Source of the DNA: Opitutaceae bacterium
GTDB lineage: Bacteria; Verrucomicrobiota; Verrucomicrobiia; Opitutales; Opitutaceae
Assembly: GCA_016794785.1 (NCBI GenBank)
Contig: JAEUHC010000027.1
Coordinates: 434,001 to 498,000 of the forward strand
Direction: 5' to 3'
Length of the DNA stretch: 64,000 nucleotides
Shown piece after piece: positions 8,251 through 16,904 of the stretch. The notes beneath the pieces were generated by a model. That model had not been told where the DNA came from, searched no databases, and was given only the letters and a program-made list of their open reading frames with translations. The position numbers and the translations under genes are program-made. Position 1 is the stretch's first letter. Each line of letters starts with the position of its first letter.

Positions 8251-8297
8251 AAATCTTTGGTTGCCTCAAACAAACCTCCGCCTATGCCTCGTCGGAC

Positions 8298-8960
8298 ATG
8301 GCGACAATCGCGGTCGAGAACTACCTCAAGCACGTGCTGCTCCTCTCGGAGGGCGGCGACGATCTCGTCTCGATGGGCGAGCTGGCCGCGGCGCTGGCCG
8401 TGGTGCCGGGCACGGCGACGACCATGGTCAAGGCGCTGGCCGCCGAGGGCCTGGTCTCCCACCGCCCGCGCTACGGCGTGCGGCTCACCGCCGAGGGCCG
8501 CCGGGTCGCGCTCGGGGTGCTGCGCCGCCACCGGATCATCGAGACCTTTCTCGTCGATGTGCTGAAGATGGACTGGACGGAGGTCCACGCGGAAGCCGAG
8601 CTGCTGGAGCACGCCATCTCAGACACGGTGCTTGATCGGCTCGACGCCCTGCTGGGCCATCCGGCGACTGATCCTCACGGCGATCCGATTCCCACCCGGC
8701 TGGGGAAGCTCGACTCGCAGGTCTATGCCACGCTCGCCACCTGCGTCGTCGAGAAACCGCTGCGCATCGTGCGCGTGACGGAGCAATCCGGGGAGTTCCT
8801 CCAGTTTGCCAAGCAGCACGGATTGCACCCCGGCGCCAAGGCCCGCGTCTCCGAGCGCAACCTGGCCGCCGGCCTGATCACGCTGAAGATGGATCGCGAC
8901 CGCACCGTCACGCTCAGCCTTTCGGCGGCGGGCCACATTCTCGTCGCGCCGATCAAATGA
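8298..8960 (+). CDS. mntR: DtxR/MntR-family metal-dependent transcriptional regulator
   Basis: A 220-residue regulator with an N-terminal winged helix (residues 1-70, SMGELAAALAVVPGTATTMV), a dimerisation and metal domain (70-140) and a C-terminal SH3/FeoA-like domain (about 145-220). By alignment to DtxR, the metal ligands are H78, E82, H97 (site 1) and E101, E104, H105 (site 2). E101 replaces the Cys of iron-type DtxR, as in manganese-responsive MntR, so Mn sensing is likely. The gene diverges from the Mn/Fe uptake operon, with a palindrome between them. It presumably represses uptake when Mn is plentiful. The ATG at 8298 is the only start that precedes the helix-turn-helix domain in frame. 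Confidence 0.88.
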   Translation: MATIAVENYLKHVLLLSEGGDDLVSMGELAAALAVVPGTATTMVKALAAEGLVSHRPRYGVRLTAEGRRVALGVLRRHRIIETFLVDVLKMDWTEVHAEAELLEHAISDTVLDRLDALLGHPATDPHGDPIPTRLGKLDSQVYATLATCVVEKPLRIVRVTEQSGEFLQFAKQHGLHPGAKARVSERNLAAGLITLKMDRDRTVTLSLSAAGHILVAPIK

Positions 8961-8969
8961 CGCGCGCGG

Positions 8970-9737
8970 TCAGAAGGACCAGCGCAACCGCAGGACATTG
9001 ACCCAGTCCGTCGCGCGCCCGCCCAGGCCGCGGCTGACGCCGTAGTCGAACTGCAGGTGCTTCGACATGTCGAGCGTCACGCCGCCGCCCGCCGAGCCCA
9101 CGAAGCGCGACGAACTCGCCGAATTGGCTTCGACGGTCGCCTCCCCGTAGGCGCCGAAGCCCGCGATGATGTGCTGCCGGATGAACGCACTCGCAAACCA
9201 GCGTGAATCGTAGCCGTTGTTGGCGTCGTTGCGCTTCAGCTCCCACTGCGCCATCGCGCCCAGCTCCGAACCGAGGCCGAGCTTCATCGCCCATGGCACG
9301 ATGAAGCCGCCTTCCACGTGATTGTTGCCCACGCCGGTCGTCTTGGAAGGCAGCTTCACATAGGGAATCACCGCGGCCGAGGCGCCAAAGGCCGGATCGC
9401 TCCAGAATCGCCACTTGACGCGCAGCGAGGTGTCGCCCCAGCCCGAGCGGGAATTGCGTGCGCCGCGAAACTGGAAGGTCTCGCGCACGAAAAACTGCGC
9501 GCCGATCTGCACATCGACGTTTTGGGTCATCCCGATCGACAGAATCGACGAGGCGAGGCCCAGCGCGGTGAAGCGGTTGGGCTCGGTAGTGTCACGGTTC
9601 ACGCCCACGGTGATCGCATCCATGCGCAGGAAAAAGCTCCCCGGTGCCACCGTCTCCGGCGTTTCGGTGACCTGGGCGCGGAGGCCCGTGGTCGCCAGGC
9701 CCAGCCCGATCATTCCGAGGAAAACGCGGTGCATCAT
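8970..9737 (-). CDS. Outer-membrane beta-barrel protein, second copy near the metal regulon
   Basis: About 255 residues from tandem ATGs at 9737/9734 (MMHRVFLGMIGLGLATTGLRAQ), which open a signal peptide. The upstream open frame is unlikely to be translated. Motifs such as GWGDTSLRVKWRF and VIPYVKLPSKTTGVGNNHVEGG, and the final VLRLRWSF with terminal Phe, mark a transporter-like barrel related to the 7409-8224 protein (compare GDTTLRGKYNF and DLKLPTAAEGLGNDKVEG). Overall identity is low by eye. It converges on the regulator gene with a 9-bp gap. It may be a paralogue serving another substrate, or part of the same metal response (inference). Confidence 0.72.
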   Translation of the reverse strand: MMHRVFLGMIGLGLATTGLRAQVTETPETVAPGSFFLRMDAITVGVNRDTTEPNRFTALGLASSILSIGMTQNVDVQIGAQFFVRETFQFRGARNSRSGWGDTSLRVKWRFWSDPAFGASAAVIPYVKLPSKTTGVGNNHVEGGFIVPWAMKLGLGSELGAMAQWELKRNDANNGYDSRWFASAFIRQHIIAGFGAYGEATVEANSASSSRFVGSAGGGVTLDMSKHLQFDYGVSRGLGGRATDWVNVLRLRWSF

Positions 9738-9850
9738 CGCGGGAGCATCGGGTGAATCTCGGCGGGCGCGCCAGCCAATTTGCGCCCCGCCTTCCGGTGC
9801 GGCCACATCGCACTTGCCGCCGCCTTGGCGCCCGCCGCACACTGCGCGGG

Positions 9851-11545
9851 ATGTCGCAGTCCCTCGCGCGCCTCGTCTTTGCGGGCACGGTCCTCTTCTT
9901 CCTCGCCTTCTTCCTCTGGCCCGTCTGGCAAATCCTCCAGGGCGGATTCATCGACGCCGACGGCCGCTTCACTCTCGCCTACCTCGGCGCGCTGCTGGCC
10001 GACCCCGTTTACCTTAGCGGGCTGCGGAATTCCTTTCTGCTCGCGTGCACGGCCACCACGCTCGCCTTGCTCATCGCCCTGCCGCTCGCGGTCGTGAGCG
10101 ATCGGTTTCTCTTTCCCGGCAAGGCCCTGCTCGGCTCCGTGGTGCTCGTGCCCATGATCCTGCCGCCCTTCGTCGGCGCGATCGGCATCAAGCAGATCTT
10201 CGGGCAATACGGCGCGCTCAACGCCCTGCTCCACCACATGGGGCTGCTCGCCCCGGGCGCCACCATCGACTGGTTTGCGGCGAACCAGTTCTGGGGCATC
10301 GCGATTGTCGAGGCGCTCTCGCTCTACCCGATCATCTACCTCAACGCCGTCGCCGCGCTCGCCAATGTCGATCCGGCGCTGGAGGAGGCGGCCCAGAACC
10401 TCGGCTGCACCGGCCTCCGGCGCTTCATCAAGATCACGCTGCCGCTCATCCGGCCCGGGCTCTTCGCGGGCGGCACGATTGTGTTCATCTGGGCGTTCAC
10501 GGAACTCGGCACGCCGCTCATCTTCGACTACGACCGCGTCACGAGCGTGCAGATTTACCATGGGCTGAAGGATATCGGCGCCAACCCGTTTCCCTTCGCG
10601 CTCGTGGCGGTGATGCTCCTCTGCTCGGTCGCGATCTACGCGCTCAGCAAGCTGCTCTTCGGCCGCTCCAGCCACGCGATGATGGCCAAGGCCACCTCGA
10701 GCGGCGGCGCGCGCGCCCTGCCCCGCTCCCGCGCCTGGCTTTGCACGCTACTTTTTGGCGGTGTCACGTTCCTCGCCGTGCTGCCGCATATCGGTGTGAT
10801 CCTCGTGGCGTTTTCGCGCGACTGGTATGGGACGGTCGTGCCGCACCAATTCACGCTCGCCAACTTCGAGCTCGCGCTAGGCCACGATCTCACGGTGCCG
10901 GCGATCGCCAACAGCCTGCGCTTCGCGAGCATCTCGACCGTCATCGACCTCGTGCTCGGCGTCGCGATCGCCTACGTCGTCGTGCGCAGCAAAATCGCGG
11001 GCCGCCAGATCCTCGACTTCCTCGCGATGCTGCCGCTCGCGGTGCCCGGGCTGGTGCTGGCCTTCGGCTACCTCGCGATGGCGCAGGACGGGAAGTTTTT
11101 CTCGTTCCTCAATCCGACGCGTGATCCCACCATCCTCCTCATCATCGCCTACTCCGTGCGCCGGCTGCCCTACGTGGTGCGCGCGGCGGCCGCGGGTTTC
11201 CAGCAGACGAGCGAGACCCTCGAGGAGGCCGGGCAGAACCTCGGCGCGACCCCGTTGAAGGCCGTCATCAAAATCACACTGCCGCTCATCATGGCCAACG
11301 TGATCGCGGGCGGACTCCTGGCCTTTGCCTTTGCGATGCTTGAGGTCAGCGACTCGCTTATCCTCGCGCAAAAGCAGGCGTTCTACCCGATCACCAAGGC
11401 GATCATGGAGCTCTTCCAGCTCCTCGGCGACGGCAAGTTCATCGCCAGCGCCCTCGGGGTGTGGGCGATGGCCTTCCTCGGCGTGACCATCGTCGGCATG
11501 AGCCTGATGCTCGGCAAAAAACTCGGCGCGATCTTCCGGGTGTGA
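9851..11545 (+). CDS. Fused two-domain ABC transporter permease, Fe(III)-type (FbpB-like), orphan
   Basis: The 564-residue protein starts at the ATG at 9851 (MSQSLARLVFAGTVLFFLAFF), right at the first membrane helix. It has about twelve hydrophobic segments in two homologous halves, each with an EAA loop: EEAAQNLGCTGLRRFIKITLP and EEAGQNLGATPLKAVIKITLP. This fused design is typical of Fe(III) (FbpB) and related cluster permeases. No cognate ATPase or binding protein lies next to it, since both flanking genes run on the other strand. The rest of the transporter must be elsewhere, or the gene is a remnant. The substrate is inferred from architecture only. Confidence 0.8.
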   Translation: MSQSLARLVFAGTVLFFLAFFLWPVWQILQGGFIDADGRFTLAYLGALLADPVYLSGLRNSFLLACTATTLALLIALPLAVVSDRFLFPGKALLGSVVLVPMILPPFVGAIGIKQIFGQYGALNALLHHMGLLAPGATIDWFAANQFWGIAIVEALSLYPIIYLNAVAALANVDPALEEAAQNLGCTGLRRFIKITLPLIRPGLFAGGTIVFIWAFTELGTPLIFDYDRVTSVQIYHGLKDIGANPFPFALVAVMLLCSVAIYALSKLLFGRSSHAMMAKATSSGGARALPRSRAWLCTLLFGGVTFLAVLPHIGVILVAFSRDWYGTVVPHQFTLANFELALGHDLTVPAIANSLRFASISTVIDLVLGVAIAYVVVRSKIAGRQILDFLAMLPLAVPGLVLAFGYLAMAQDGKFFSFLNPTRDPTILLIIAYSVRRLPYVVRAAAAGFQQTSETLEEAGQNLGATPLKAVIKITLPLIMANVIAGGLLAFAFAMLEVSDSLILAQKQAFYPITKAIMELFQLLGDGKFIASALGVWAMAFLGVTIVGMSLMLGKKLGAIFRV

Positions 11546-11560
11546 GGGGCAGCGGGTGGG

Positions 11561-13006
11561 CTATCGCGCCACCTCGGCCAATAGTTCGCGCAACGTCGCC
11601 ACGATCACGGTTGAGGCGTCGGTCTCAAGATAGCTGCTGCGGGCGCGCCATGTCTCGTAGCCGCCCAGCCGGTGATGCTCCGGAGTCGGCAGGTAGCCAT
11701 TGTAGCCATTGGCGAGCGAGATGGTGAAATGCTGGCCAAGCGATTTGGCCGCCTTCAGCTCCAACCCGATCTCGACGAACACCTCGCACGGAATCGCCGC
11801 GATCGTGAGATCACCGATGCGATGCGCCTGCAACGCCACCGGCACCCGATCGGGATAGGCATCGAGCAGCAGCGCCTCGCGTGCGTAGATGGCCTTGCGG
11901 TCGGAAAACTGGCCGTCCTTGTCGCGTGGCGTCGTCTCGACGATGCGGCGGGCGCGTGCGAGCTCGGCGGCGTCGGCCTTGCGCACGGCCAGCGAAATGT
12001 CCCGCTCGGCGGTCGCGACGCGCGCGTCGGCGCGCCACTCCAGCCGCGCCCAAGCGCGCATGGCCGCGTTCGCCACGCTCCGGGCGACCGTCTCGACCTG
12101 AGCCCCGGGCGCGGGCCGGGGGGAGGGCGCGGGGCGGGCGTAGTTGACGTTGTTGATATTCCCGCTCGTGCCGTTGCTCATCGCACCGACGAACGCAGGC
12201 TTGCCCGCATAGCGGTCATCGCCGGTTCCGAGACGCACCGCCGTTTCCCGCGCGAACGCCGCGAAATAGTCCGCCGAGATCGCCGGCACCCCGCCGACAT
12301 AGTGCAGGCTGTAGTTCGCCCAGAGCGCGAGCGGCCGGCCGCCGGATTTGGCCCGGACCGCGAGAATCGCCACCTCGTCGTCCACCGGCCCGGCGGAGCC
12401 CGCGACCTTGGCGTTCTGGTGGCCCGGGTTCATCCATGCGCGATCGGCTTTGCCGTCGAAAGGGTTCTCGTAGTTCTGGCCTTCCTTCACGAACCAGCGC
12501 CGGTTGAAAACCTGAGTGGGATCGCGGTCCGATCCCCACGCGATCTCGGCGGGTTCGAGGTTCGCATGCGCGCGGATGATGCTCTCGGCGATGCGCGCCG
12601 GCACGGTCGCCACGTAGGCGGGATCAGGATCGCTTTGAAATGCGGGGGTCAGCGTAGCGCAGCTGTGCGCGTGGGTCGCGCTGATCAGGATGCGACTTTC
12701 GGCGATGCCCGTCGCACGGGCCGCGACGCGTCGGGCTTCCATGCAAATCTCCCGCGGAATCATGCAGGCATCGACAATGCAGAGCACGAGCGACGCCCCG
12801 CCGCTCTCGATCACCAGGCTGCGCGCATGCATCGGATCGCGGACGGTGCTGGAGAACGCGCCCTTCATGCCGCCGTTAATGGGCGACGGAAAGGAGGCGG
12901 GGGTGATGTCCGTGGCATGGGCGCCCGCGCGCAACGTCGCGGCGACGCAAGCCGAGCCCGCGGTGAGCAGACCGAGGACGGAGATTAAAATTCGTAAGGT
13001 GGGCAT
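11561..13006 (-). CDS. Secreted neutral/alkaline ceramidase N-terminal-domain protein
   Basis: A 481-residue protein with a signal peptide (MPTLRILISVLGLLTAGSACVAA). It then shows LRAGAHATDITP and GMKGAFSSTVRDPMHARSLVIE, the opening of the neutral/alkaline non-lysosomal ceramidase N-terminal domain (PF04734). A conserved ATHAHSCATLTP segment corresponds to the family THTHSGP motif with substitutions. Full ceramidases run to roughly 650-700 residues, so the C-terminal domain is missing here. Such short versions are common in Planctomycetes and Verrucomicrobia and their substrate is unknown. The gene is single, convergent with the permease and upstream of nothing obviously related. Confidence 0.75.
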   Translation of the reverse strand: MPTLRILISVLGLLTAGSACVAATLRAGAHATDITPASFPSPINGGMKGAFSSTVRDPMHARSLVIESGGASLVLCIVDACMIPREICMEARRVAARATGIAESRILISATHAHSCATLTPAFQSDPDPAYVATVPARIAESIIRAHANLEPAEIAWGSDRDPTQVFNRRWFVKEGQNYENPFDGKADRAWMNPGHQNAKVAGSAGPVDDEVAILAVRAKSGGRPLALWANYSLHYVGGVPAISADYFAAFARETAVRLGTGDDRYAGKPAFVGAMSNGTSGNINNVNYARPAPSPRPAPGAQVETVARSVANAAMRAWARLEWRADARVATAERDISLAVRKADAAELARARRIVETTPRDKDGQFSDRKAIYAREALLLDAYPDRVPVALQAHRIGDLTIAAIPCEVFVEIGLELKAAKSLGQHFTISLANGYNGYLPTPEHHRLGGYETWRARSSYLETDASTVIVATLRELLAEVAR

Positions 13007-13025
13007 GGCGAGGTGGGGATAAATT

Positions 13026-13426
13026 TCACGCGTCGTATTCGGCGTCGGTCACGGGTTCGAGCCACGTGGCGGCGTTGCCTGTATCGTCCGCGAGTTGCAC
13101 CGCGAGGTGCACCATCGGGCCGCCGGCCGCGGCCCCGTGCCAGTGGCGTTCGCCGGGCTCGAACCACACGGCATCACCCGCACTGACCTCGACTGGTTTT
13201 TCTCCCGCGCGCTGCACGCGTGCGACTCCGCTAAGAATCTGCAAGAGCTGCCCTGCGGATGCGTATGCCAGGCCGTGCGGGCTCTCGGCTCAAATGTCAC
13301 CCGCACCACGCGCACCCGGGAACCCGGCGCCGCGGCCCCGGCAAGTTCATCGATCCTGACGATCCCGGTGAAATAGGCGGCCGGGCCGGGATTGCTACCG
13401 AGGTCCGCCGCGCGCGTGATCTTCAT
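13026..13426 (-). pseudogene. Cupin-domain protein, interrupted by a frameshift
   Basis: The N-terminal part (from ATG 13426) reads MKITRAADLG... YFTGIVRIDELAG... FEPRARTAWHTHPQG. The family continuation QLLQILSGVARVQRAG...GDAVWFEPGERHWHGA is present in another frame from about 13255 down to the stop near 13026. Joined, they form a normal ~130-residue single-domain cupin with metal-binding HTH and HWH motifs, like the small cupins next to carboxymuconolactone decarboxylases. A single missing base after the HPQ codons near 13255-13262 explains the break. It may be a genuine pseudogene or an assembly error. The small size of the lesion and intact flanks favour a recent event or an error. Confidence 0.75.
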
Positions 13427-13466
13427 GCGCCGAGCACTAGGCGACGCATCGCTGGCAAGCCAGCCT

Positions 13467-14819
13467 CTAACTCGTCGCGCGCACCACGCGCAGGATCGCC
13501 TCGGCGCTACGGTCGATGTCGGCCTCGGTCGTGGCCCACGACGAGACGCTGATCCGCATCGCGGTGCGGCCCTGCCAGACCGTGACTCCCGCCCAGCACG
13601 TGCCGTCGCGCTGCACTTGCTCGATCACGCGCTTCGTTTTCTCCGCATCACCGAAGGCCACGAGCACTTGGTTGAGCGCGACCTCGTTGAGGATTTCGCA
13701 GCCGCCGGCGGCCAGCTGCGCGGCAAAGCGCCGCGCCTGCGCACAGTTTGCCTCGATCATTGTGGCGATGCCCTCGCGGCCGAGTGTGCGCAGCGCCGTC
13801 CATACTTCGACCCCGCGCGCGCGGCGCGAAAGCTCAGGCGTGAAGTCGCTCGGGTTGCGAATCTCGCCCTCGGTCGGCAGATACTCGGCGGTGATCGCCA
13901 TCGCGGCCTTGAGCGCGTGCGGATCGCGCACGAAGGCGAGGCCGCAGTCATAGGGGACGTTGAGCCACTTGTGGGCATCCGTCGCCCAGGAATCGGCCTC
14001 ATTCACCCCGGCGATCAGATGCGCATGGGTGCGAGTCGCCGCGGCCCAAAGGCCGAACGCCCCGTCCACATGCACCCACGCGCCGGCAGGTTTCACGCGG
14101 GCGCAGATCGCGGCGAGGTCGTCGCACGCGCCGGTGTTCACATTGCCCAGCTGCGCGATCAGAATCGTCGGCCCGGAGATCGGCGGAATCTGATCGGGCC
14201 GCAGCCGGCCTTGGCCATCGACCGGCACCTTGACGACACGCGATCGGCCGAGGCCGAGCATACCCAGGGATTTGGTCACGGAAGGATGAACCTCCGCGCC
14301 CACGATCACGGTGATGGGCGGCGCGCCGAAGAGCCCGTCGGCCTCGACATTCCAACCCACGCGGCGCAGCACCGCATGGCGGGCGGCGGCGAGACCACAG
14401 AAATTTGCCACGGTCGCGCCGGTCACAAACGCCCCGCCGCTGCCTGGGGGAAGTCGCAGCAGTTCAATCAGCCAACGCAGGGAAATCTCCTCAAGATAGG
14501 AAACCCCGGGCGTCGGCTTGCCCAGCCCGGCATTCTGATCCCACGCGCCGGCGAGCCAGTTGGCCGCCAGCGTCACCGGGATCGAACCGCCGATCACGAA
14601 ACCGAAAAAACGGCGGCCCGCCATCGCCGTCGTCGCCGGCGAGCCGAGTTCGTCGAGTTGCCTCAGCACCGCCGCAGGATCGGAGGATTTTTCGGGCAAC
14701 GGCTCGTCGAAACCGCGGAGCGCCGCGATGGCCGCGGGCGTCGGCGCCACTCCGCGCTGATCGAGGGTTTCGATGTAGCGGATGGCGCGCGCGGCGGCGT
14801 CGTTGAGCAGGGTTTTCAT
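13467..14819 (-). CDS. PLP-dependent group II decarboxylase-family protein
   Basis: The 450-residue enzyme starts at the ATG at 14819 (MKTLLNDAAARAIRYIETL). The frame stays open upstream only through the antisense of the next gene. It is a fold-type I PLP enzyme of the pyridoxal-dependent decarboxylase family. The Schiff-base lysine is K284 in TDAHKWLNVPYDCG, preceded by VHVDGAFGLW with the PLP-binding Asp. The GRRFFGFVIGG segment and the AGAWDQNAGL motif are typical of aromatic or other amino-acid decarboxylase-like proteins. The substrate cannot be read from sequence. A 14-bp palindrome (GCTGGC-AA-GCCAGC, 13451-13464) sits just past the stop. It diverges from the SGNH hydrolase. Confidence 0.85.
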   Translation of the reverse strand: MKTLLNDAAARAIRYIETLDQRGVAPTPAAIAALRGFDEPLPEKSSDPAAVLRQLDELGSPATTAMAGRRFFGFVIGGSIPVTLAANWLAGAWDQNAGLGKPTPGVSYLEEISLRWLIELLRLPPGSGGAFVTGATVANFCGLAAARHAVLRRVGWNVEADGLFGAPPITVIVGAEVHPSVTKSLGMLGLGRSRVVKVPVDGQGRLRPDQIPPISGPTILIAQLGNVNTGACDDLAAICARVKPAGAWVHVDGAFGLWAAATRTHAHLIAGVNEADSWATDAHKWLNVPYDCGLAFVRDPHALKAAMAITAEYLPTEGEIRNPSDFTPELSRRARGVEVWTALRTLGREGIATMIEANCAQARRFAAQLAAGGCEILNEVALNQVLVAFGDAEKTKRVIEQVQRDGTCWAGVTVWQGRTAMRISVSSWATTEADIDRSAEAILRVVRATS

Positions 14820-14945
14820 GTCGTTGCGATAAGGCGCGCGCCGGCACCGTGCAATCGCAGTCGAGCTGTGCCCCGGATCACCGCGCTGCGCTGTGTTCGG
14901 CAACGCCCCCTTGCCATGCGCACCGCGTCCACCCAAGTTCCGCCG

Positions 14946-16097
14946 ATGCGCTCCCCCACCCGCCTCGTCCTTTTCACGCTGAGTGTCGCCTTCTGCGCCG
15001 CGCCCGCGCTTCTCGCGCAAACGCCCGCCGCCAAGAAATCCCCCGCGCCCGCCGCCAAGGCCAAGCAACCGGAGCCGGCACTTGCCTGGCACGATGTCAC
15101 GACGTGGGGCGTCGAGGGCCGGGCCTTCGGCGAGATGACGCGCAAGCGTTGGTTTGACCGGCTGCCGGCGGTCGCCGAAGGCAAGGTGACCGACGCCGTG
15201 TGGGGTCTCAGCCGCGACAGCGCCGGCATGATGGTGCGGTTCAAATCCGACGCGACGCTCCTCTGGGCCGACTATGCGCTCAACAAGTCGCGACTCGCCG
15301 GCGCCAACATGACCGCCATCGGCGCCAGTGGCCTCGATCTTTACGCGCGCGACGACGCGGGGAAATGGCGCTGGGTCGGCGTGACGCGGCCCGACGGGCA
15401 GCAGGTGCGCCAGGAAATCATCTCGGGCTTGAAGCCGGGCCTGCGCGAATACGCCGTCTATCTGCCGCTCTACAACGGCGTCGAGCGACTCTCCCTCGGC
15501 GTGCCTCCCGGATCGAAGTTCGAACCGCTCCCGCCCCGCGCGGCCAAGCCCATTGTTTTCTACGGCACCTCCATCACGCACGGCGCCAGTGCCACCCGGC
15601 CCGGCATGGTCCACACGGCGATCCTCGGCCGGCGCTTTGATCGCCCGGTGATCAACCTCGGATTCTCCGGCAACGGCCGCATGGACGCCGCCGTGGGCGA
15701 ATTGCTGGTGACCATTGATGCGGCCGTCTTCGTGATCGACTGCCTGCCCAACATGGGCGCCGCCATGGTGCGCGAGCGCACGCTCCCGCTCGTCAAGCAG
15801 CTCCGCGCCGCGCGGCCCGACACGCCCATCGTCCTCGTGGAGGATCGGCGCAACACCAACTCTTGGATTCTTCCGGCGCGGGACAAACACCACACCGACA
15901 ACCATGCGGCTCTGCGGGAGGCGTTCGCTGCTCTCCAAAAGGAAGGAGGGAAACATCTCCACTACCTCGCGGGTGACGACCTGCTCGGTCACGACGCCGA
16001 GGCCGCCACCGATGGCTCGCACCCGAGCGACCTCGGCTTCATGCGCCAGGCCGATCAGTTTGAACCGGTGCTGCGGGCGGCGCTGGCGGGACGTTAA
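14946..16097 (+). CDS. Secreted SGNH/GDSL-family hydrolase
   Basis: A 383-residue exported esterase-type protein. The start at ATG 14946 opens a signal peptide (MRSPTRLVLFTLSVAFCAAPALLAQ); ATG 14916 in the same frame is an alternative. After an Ala/Lys/Pro linker comes an N-terminal beta-sandwich domain, then the SGNH domain with the nucleophile S209 in FYGTSITHG, the block-II Gly in INLGFSGNG and the Asp/His pair D356/H359 in DGSHPSDLGF. This two-domain layout matches PF14607/PF14606 carbohydrate-esterase-like enzymes, so acyl removal from polysaccharide is plausible (inference). Its 3' end overlaps the convergent pseudouridine synthase gene by 59 bp. Confidence 0.82.
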   Translation: MRSPTRLVLFTLSVAFCAAPALLAQTPAAKKSPAPAAKAKQPEPALAWHDVTTWGVEGRAFGEMTRKRWFDRLPAVAEGKVTDAVWGLSRDSAGMMVRFKSDATLLWADYALNKSRLAGANMTAIGASGLDLYARDDAGKWRWVGVTRPDGQQVRQEIISGLKPGLREYAVYLPLYNGVERLSLGVPPGSKFEPLPPRAAKPIVFYGTSITHGASATRPGMVHTAILGRRFDRPVINLGFSGNGRMDAAVGELLVTIDAAVFVIDCLPNMGAAMVRERTLPLVKQLRAARPDTPIVLVEDRRNTNSWILPARDKHHTDNHAALREAFAALQKEGGKHLHYLAGDDLLGHDAEAATDGSHPSDLGFMRQADQFEPVLRAALAGR

Positions 16098-16830
16098 TTA
16101 CCGACGCGATATTTCGGGCCGCGATAAAAGCCCGCAGATCGGCCGCCAGCGGGGCGGTGAACACGTGTTCCAGCTTCGCGGGACGGAAATCTATCTCGGC
16201 GCAGTGGAGCGCCTGCCGCGGCAGCAGGAGCCTCGCGGCCAACGCCTCTGTCCAACCGTGATCGATAAAGTCGAGATAGCAGCGTGCATCGGGACCGTAG
16301 ATTTTGTCACCCACGAGCGAGTGCCCGAGCCATTGCGCGTGCGCGCGGATTTGGTGCTTGCGGCCCGTCTCCGTCACGATGCTCGCGAGCGTGAAGCCCC
16401 CGCCTCGCGCCTCGGGCGTGAAATGCGTCACCGCGCGCTGCCCTTCGCCCGGCGCGACGACGGCTGACTTCATGAAGACCGGGCTCGACACATCGTCGCC
16501 GAGCGGGGCATCGACCGTGACAGGCGCAGCAAGGTTGCCGGTCAGGATCGCGGCATAACGCTTGCCGACCTTGCGCTCCTGCATCGCGATCTGAAGGCGG
16601 CTCGCCATCCGTGCATCCTTCGCCATCACAACAATGCCGCTCGTCTCACGGTCGAGGCGGAAAACGAGGTGCACCGTCGGCAGGCGCGCATACTCACGCA
16701 ACGCGCCCACCAGGCTTGACCAAGGGCCGGCCTTCGACGGATGGCAGACGACATCCCCTGGTTTGTTCACCACGAGCAAACGATCGTCCTCAAAAACGAT
16801 CCAGGACGGCACTTCCTCAGGTGCAATCAT
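16039..16830 (-). CDS. RluA-family RNA pseudouridine synthase
   Basis: A 263-residue protein from ATG 16830 (MIAPEEVPSWIVFEDDRLL). A GTG at 16908 would add 26 residues and overlap the preceding stop as GTGA. Family motifs: VVNKPGDVVCHPSK, the catalytic-Asp motif HLVFRLDRETSGIVV, and TGRKHQIRAHAQWLGHSLVGDKIYG near the end of the catalytic domain. There is no S4 domain. It isomerises uridine to pseudouridine in rRNA or tRNA; the exact target is not readable. The C-terminal tail is Pro/Ala-rich (NVPPAPPAAPVQTD) and its last 59 bp overlap the SGNH gene. It lies directly downstream of the dehydrogenase and is probably co-transcribed. Confidence 0.85.
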   Translation of the reverse strand: MIAPEEVPSWIVFEDDRLLVVNKPGDVVCHPSKAGPWSSLVGALREYARLPTVHLVFRLDRETSGIVVMAKDARMASRLQIAMQERKVGKRYAAILTGNLAAPVTVDAPLGDDVSSPVFMKSAVVAPGEGQRAVTHFTPEARGGGFTLASIVTETGRKHQIRAHAQWLGHSLVGDKIYGPDARCYLDFIDHGWTEALAARLLLPRQALHCAEIDFRPAKLEHVFTAPLAADLRAFIAARNIASVINVPPAPPAAPVQTDRPGA

Positions 16831-16904
16831 GCGCACCGGCCCTTGGCCGCGGGGCCGACGCGGCCAAGCGCAGGCGCGCAGCGAAAACAGATCGTCCGGC
16901 TCGA

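Noticed and set aside
13451..13464. GCTGGC-AA-GCCAGC palindrome as a terminator for the decarboxylase gene
   Set aside because: The stem is short with a 2-nt loop and no T-run, so it was not called a terminator.
13392..16097. 901-codon plus-strand frame crossing the decarboxylase gene
   Set aside because: Only the last ~383 codons (from 14946) look like a protein. The first part is antisense to the PLP decarboxylase.
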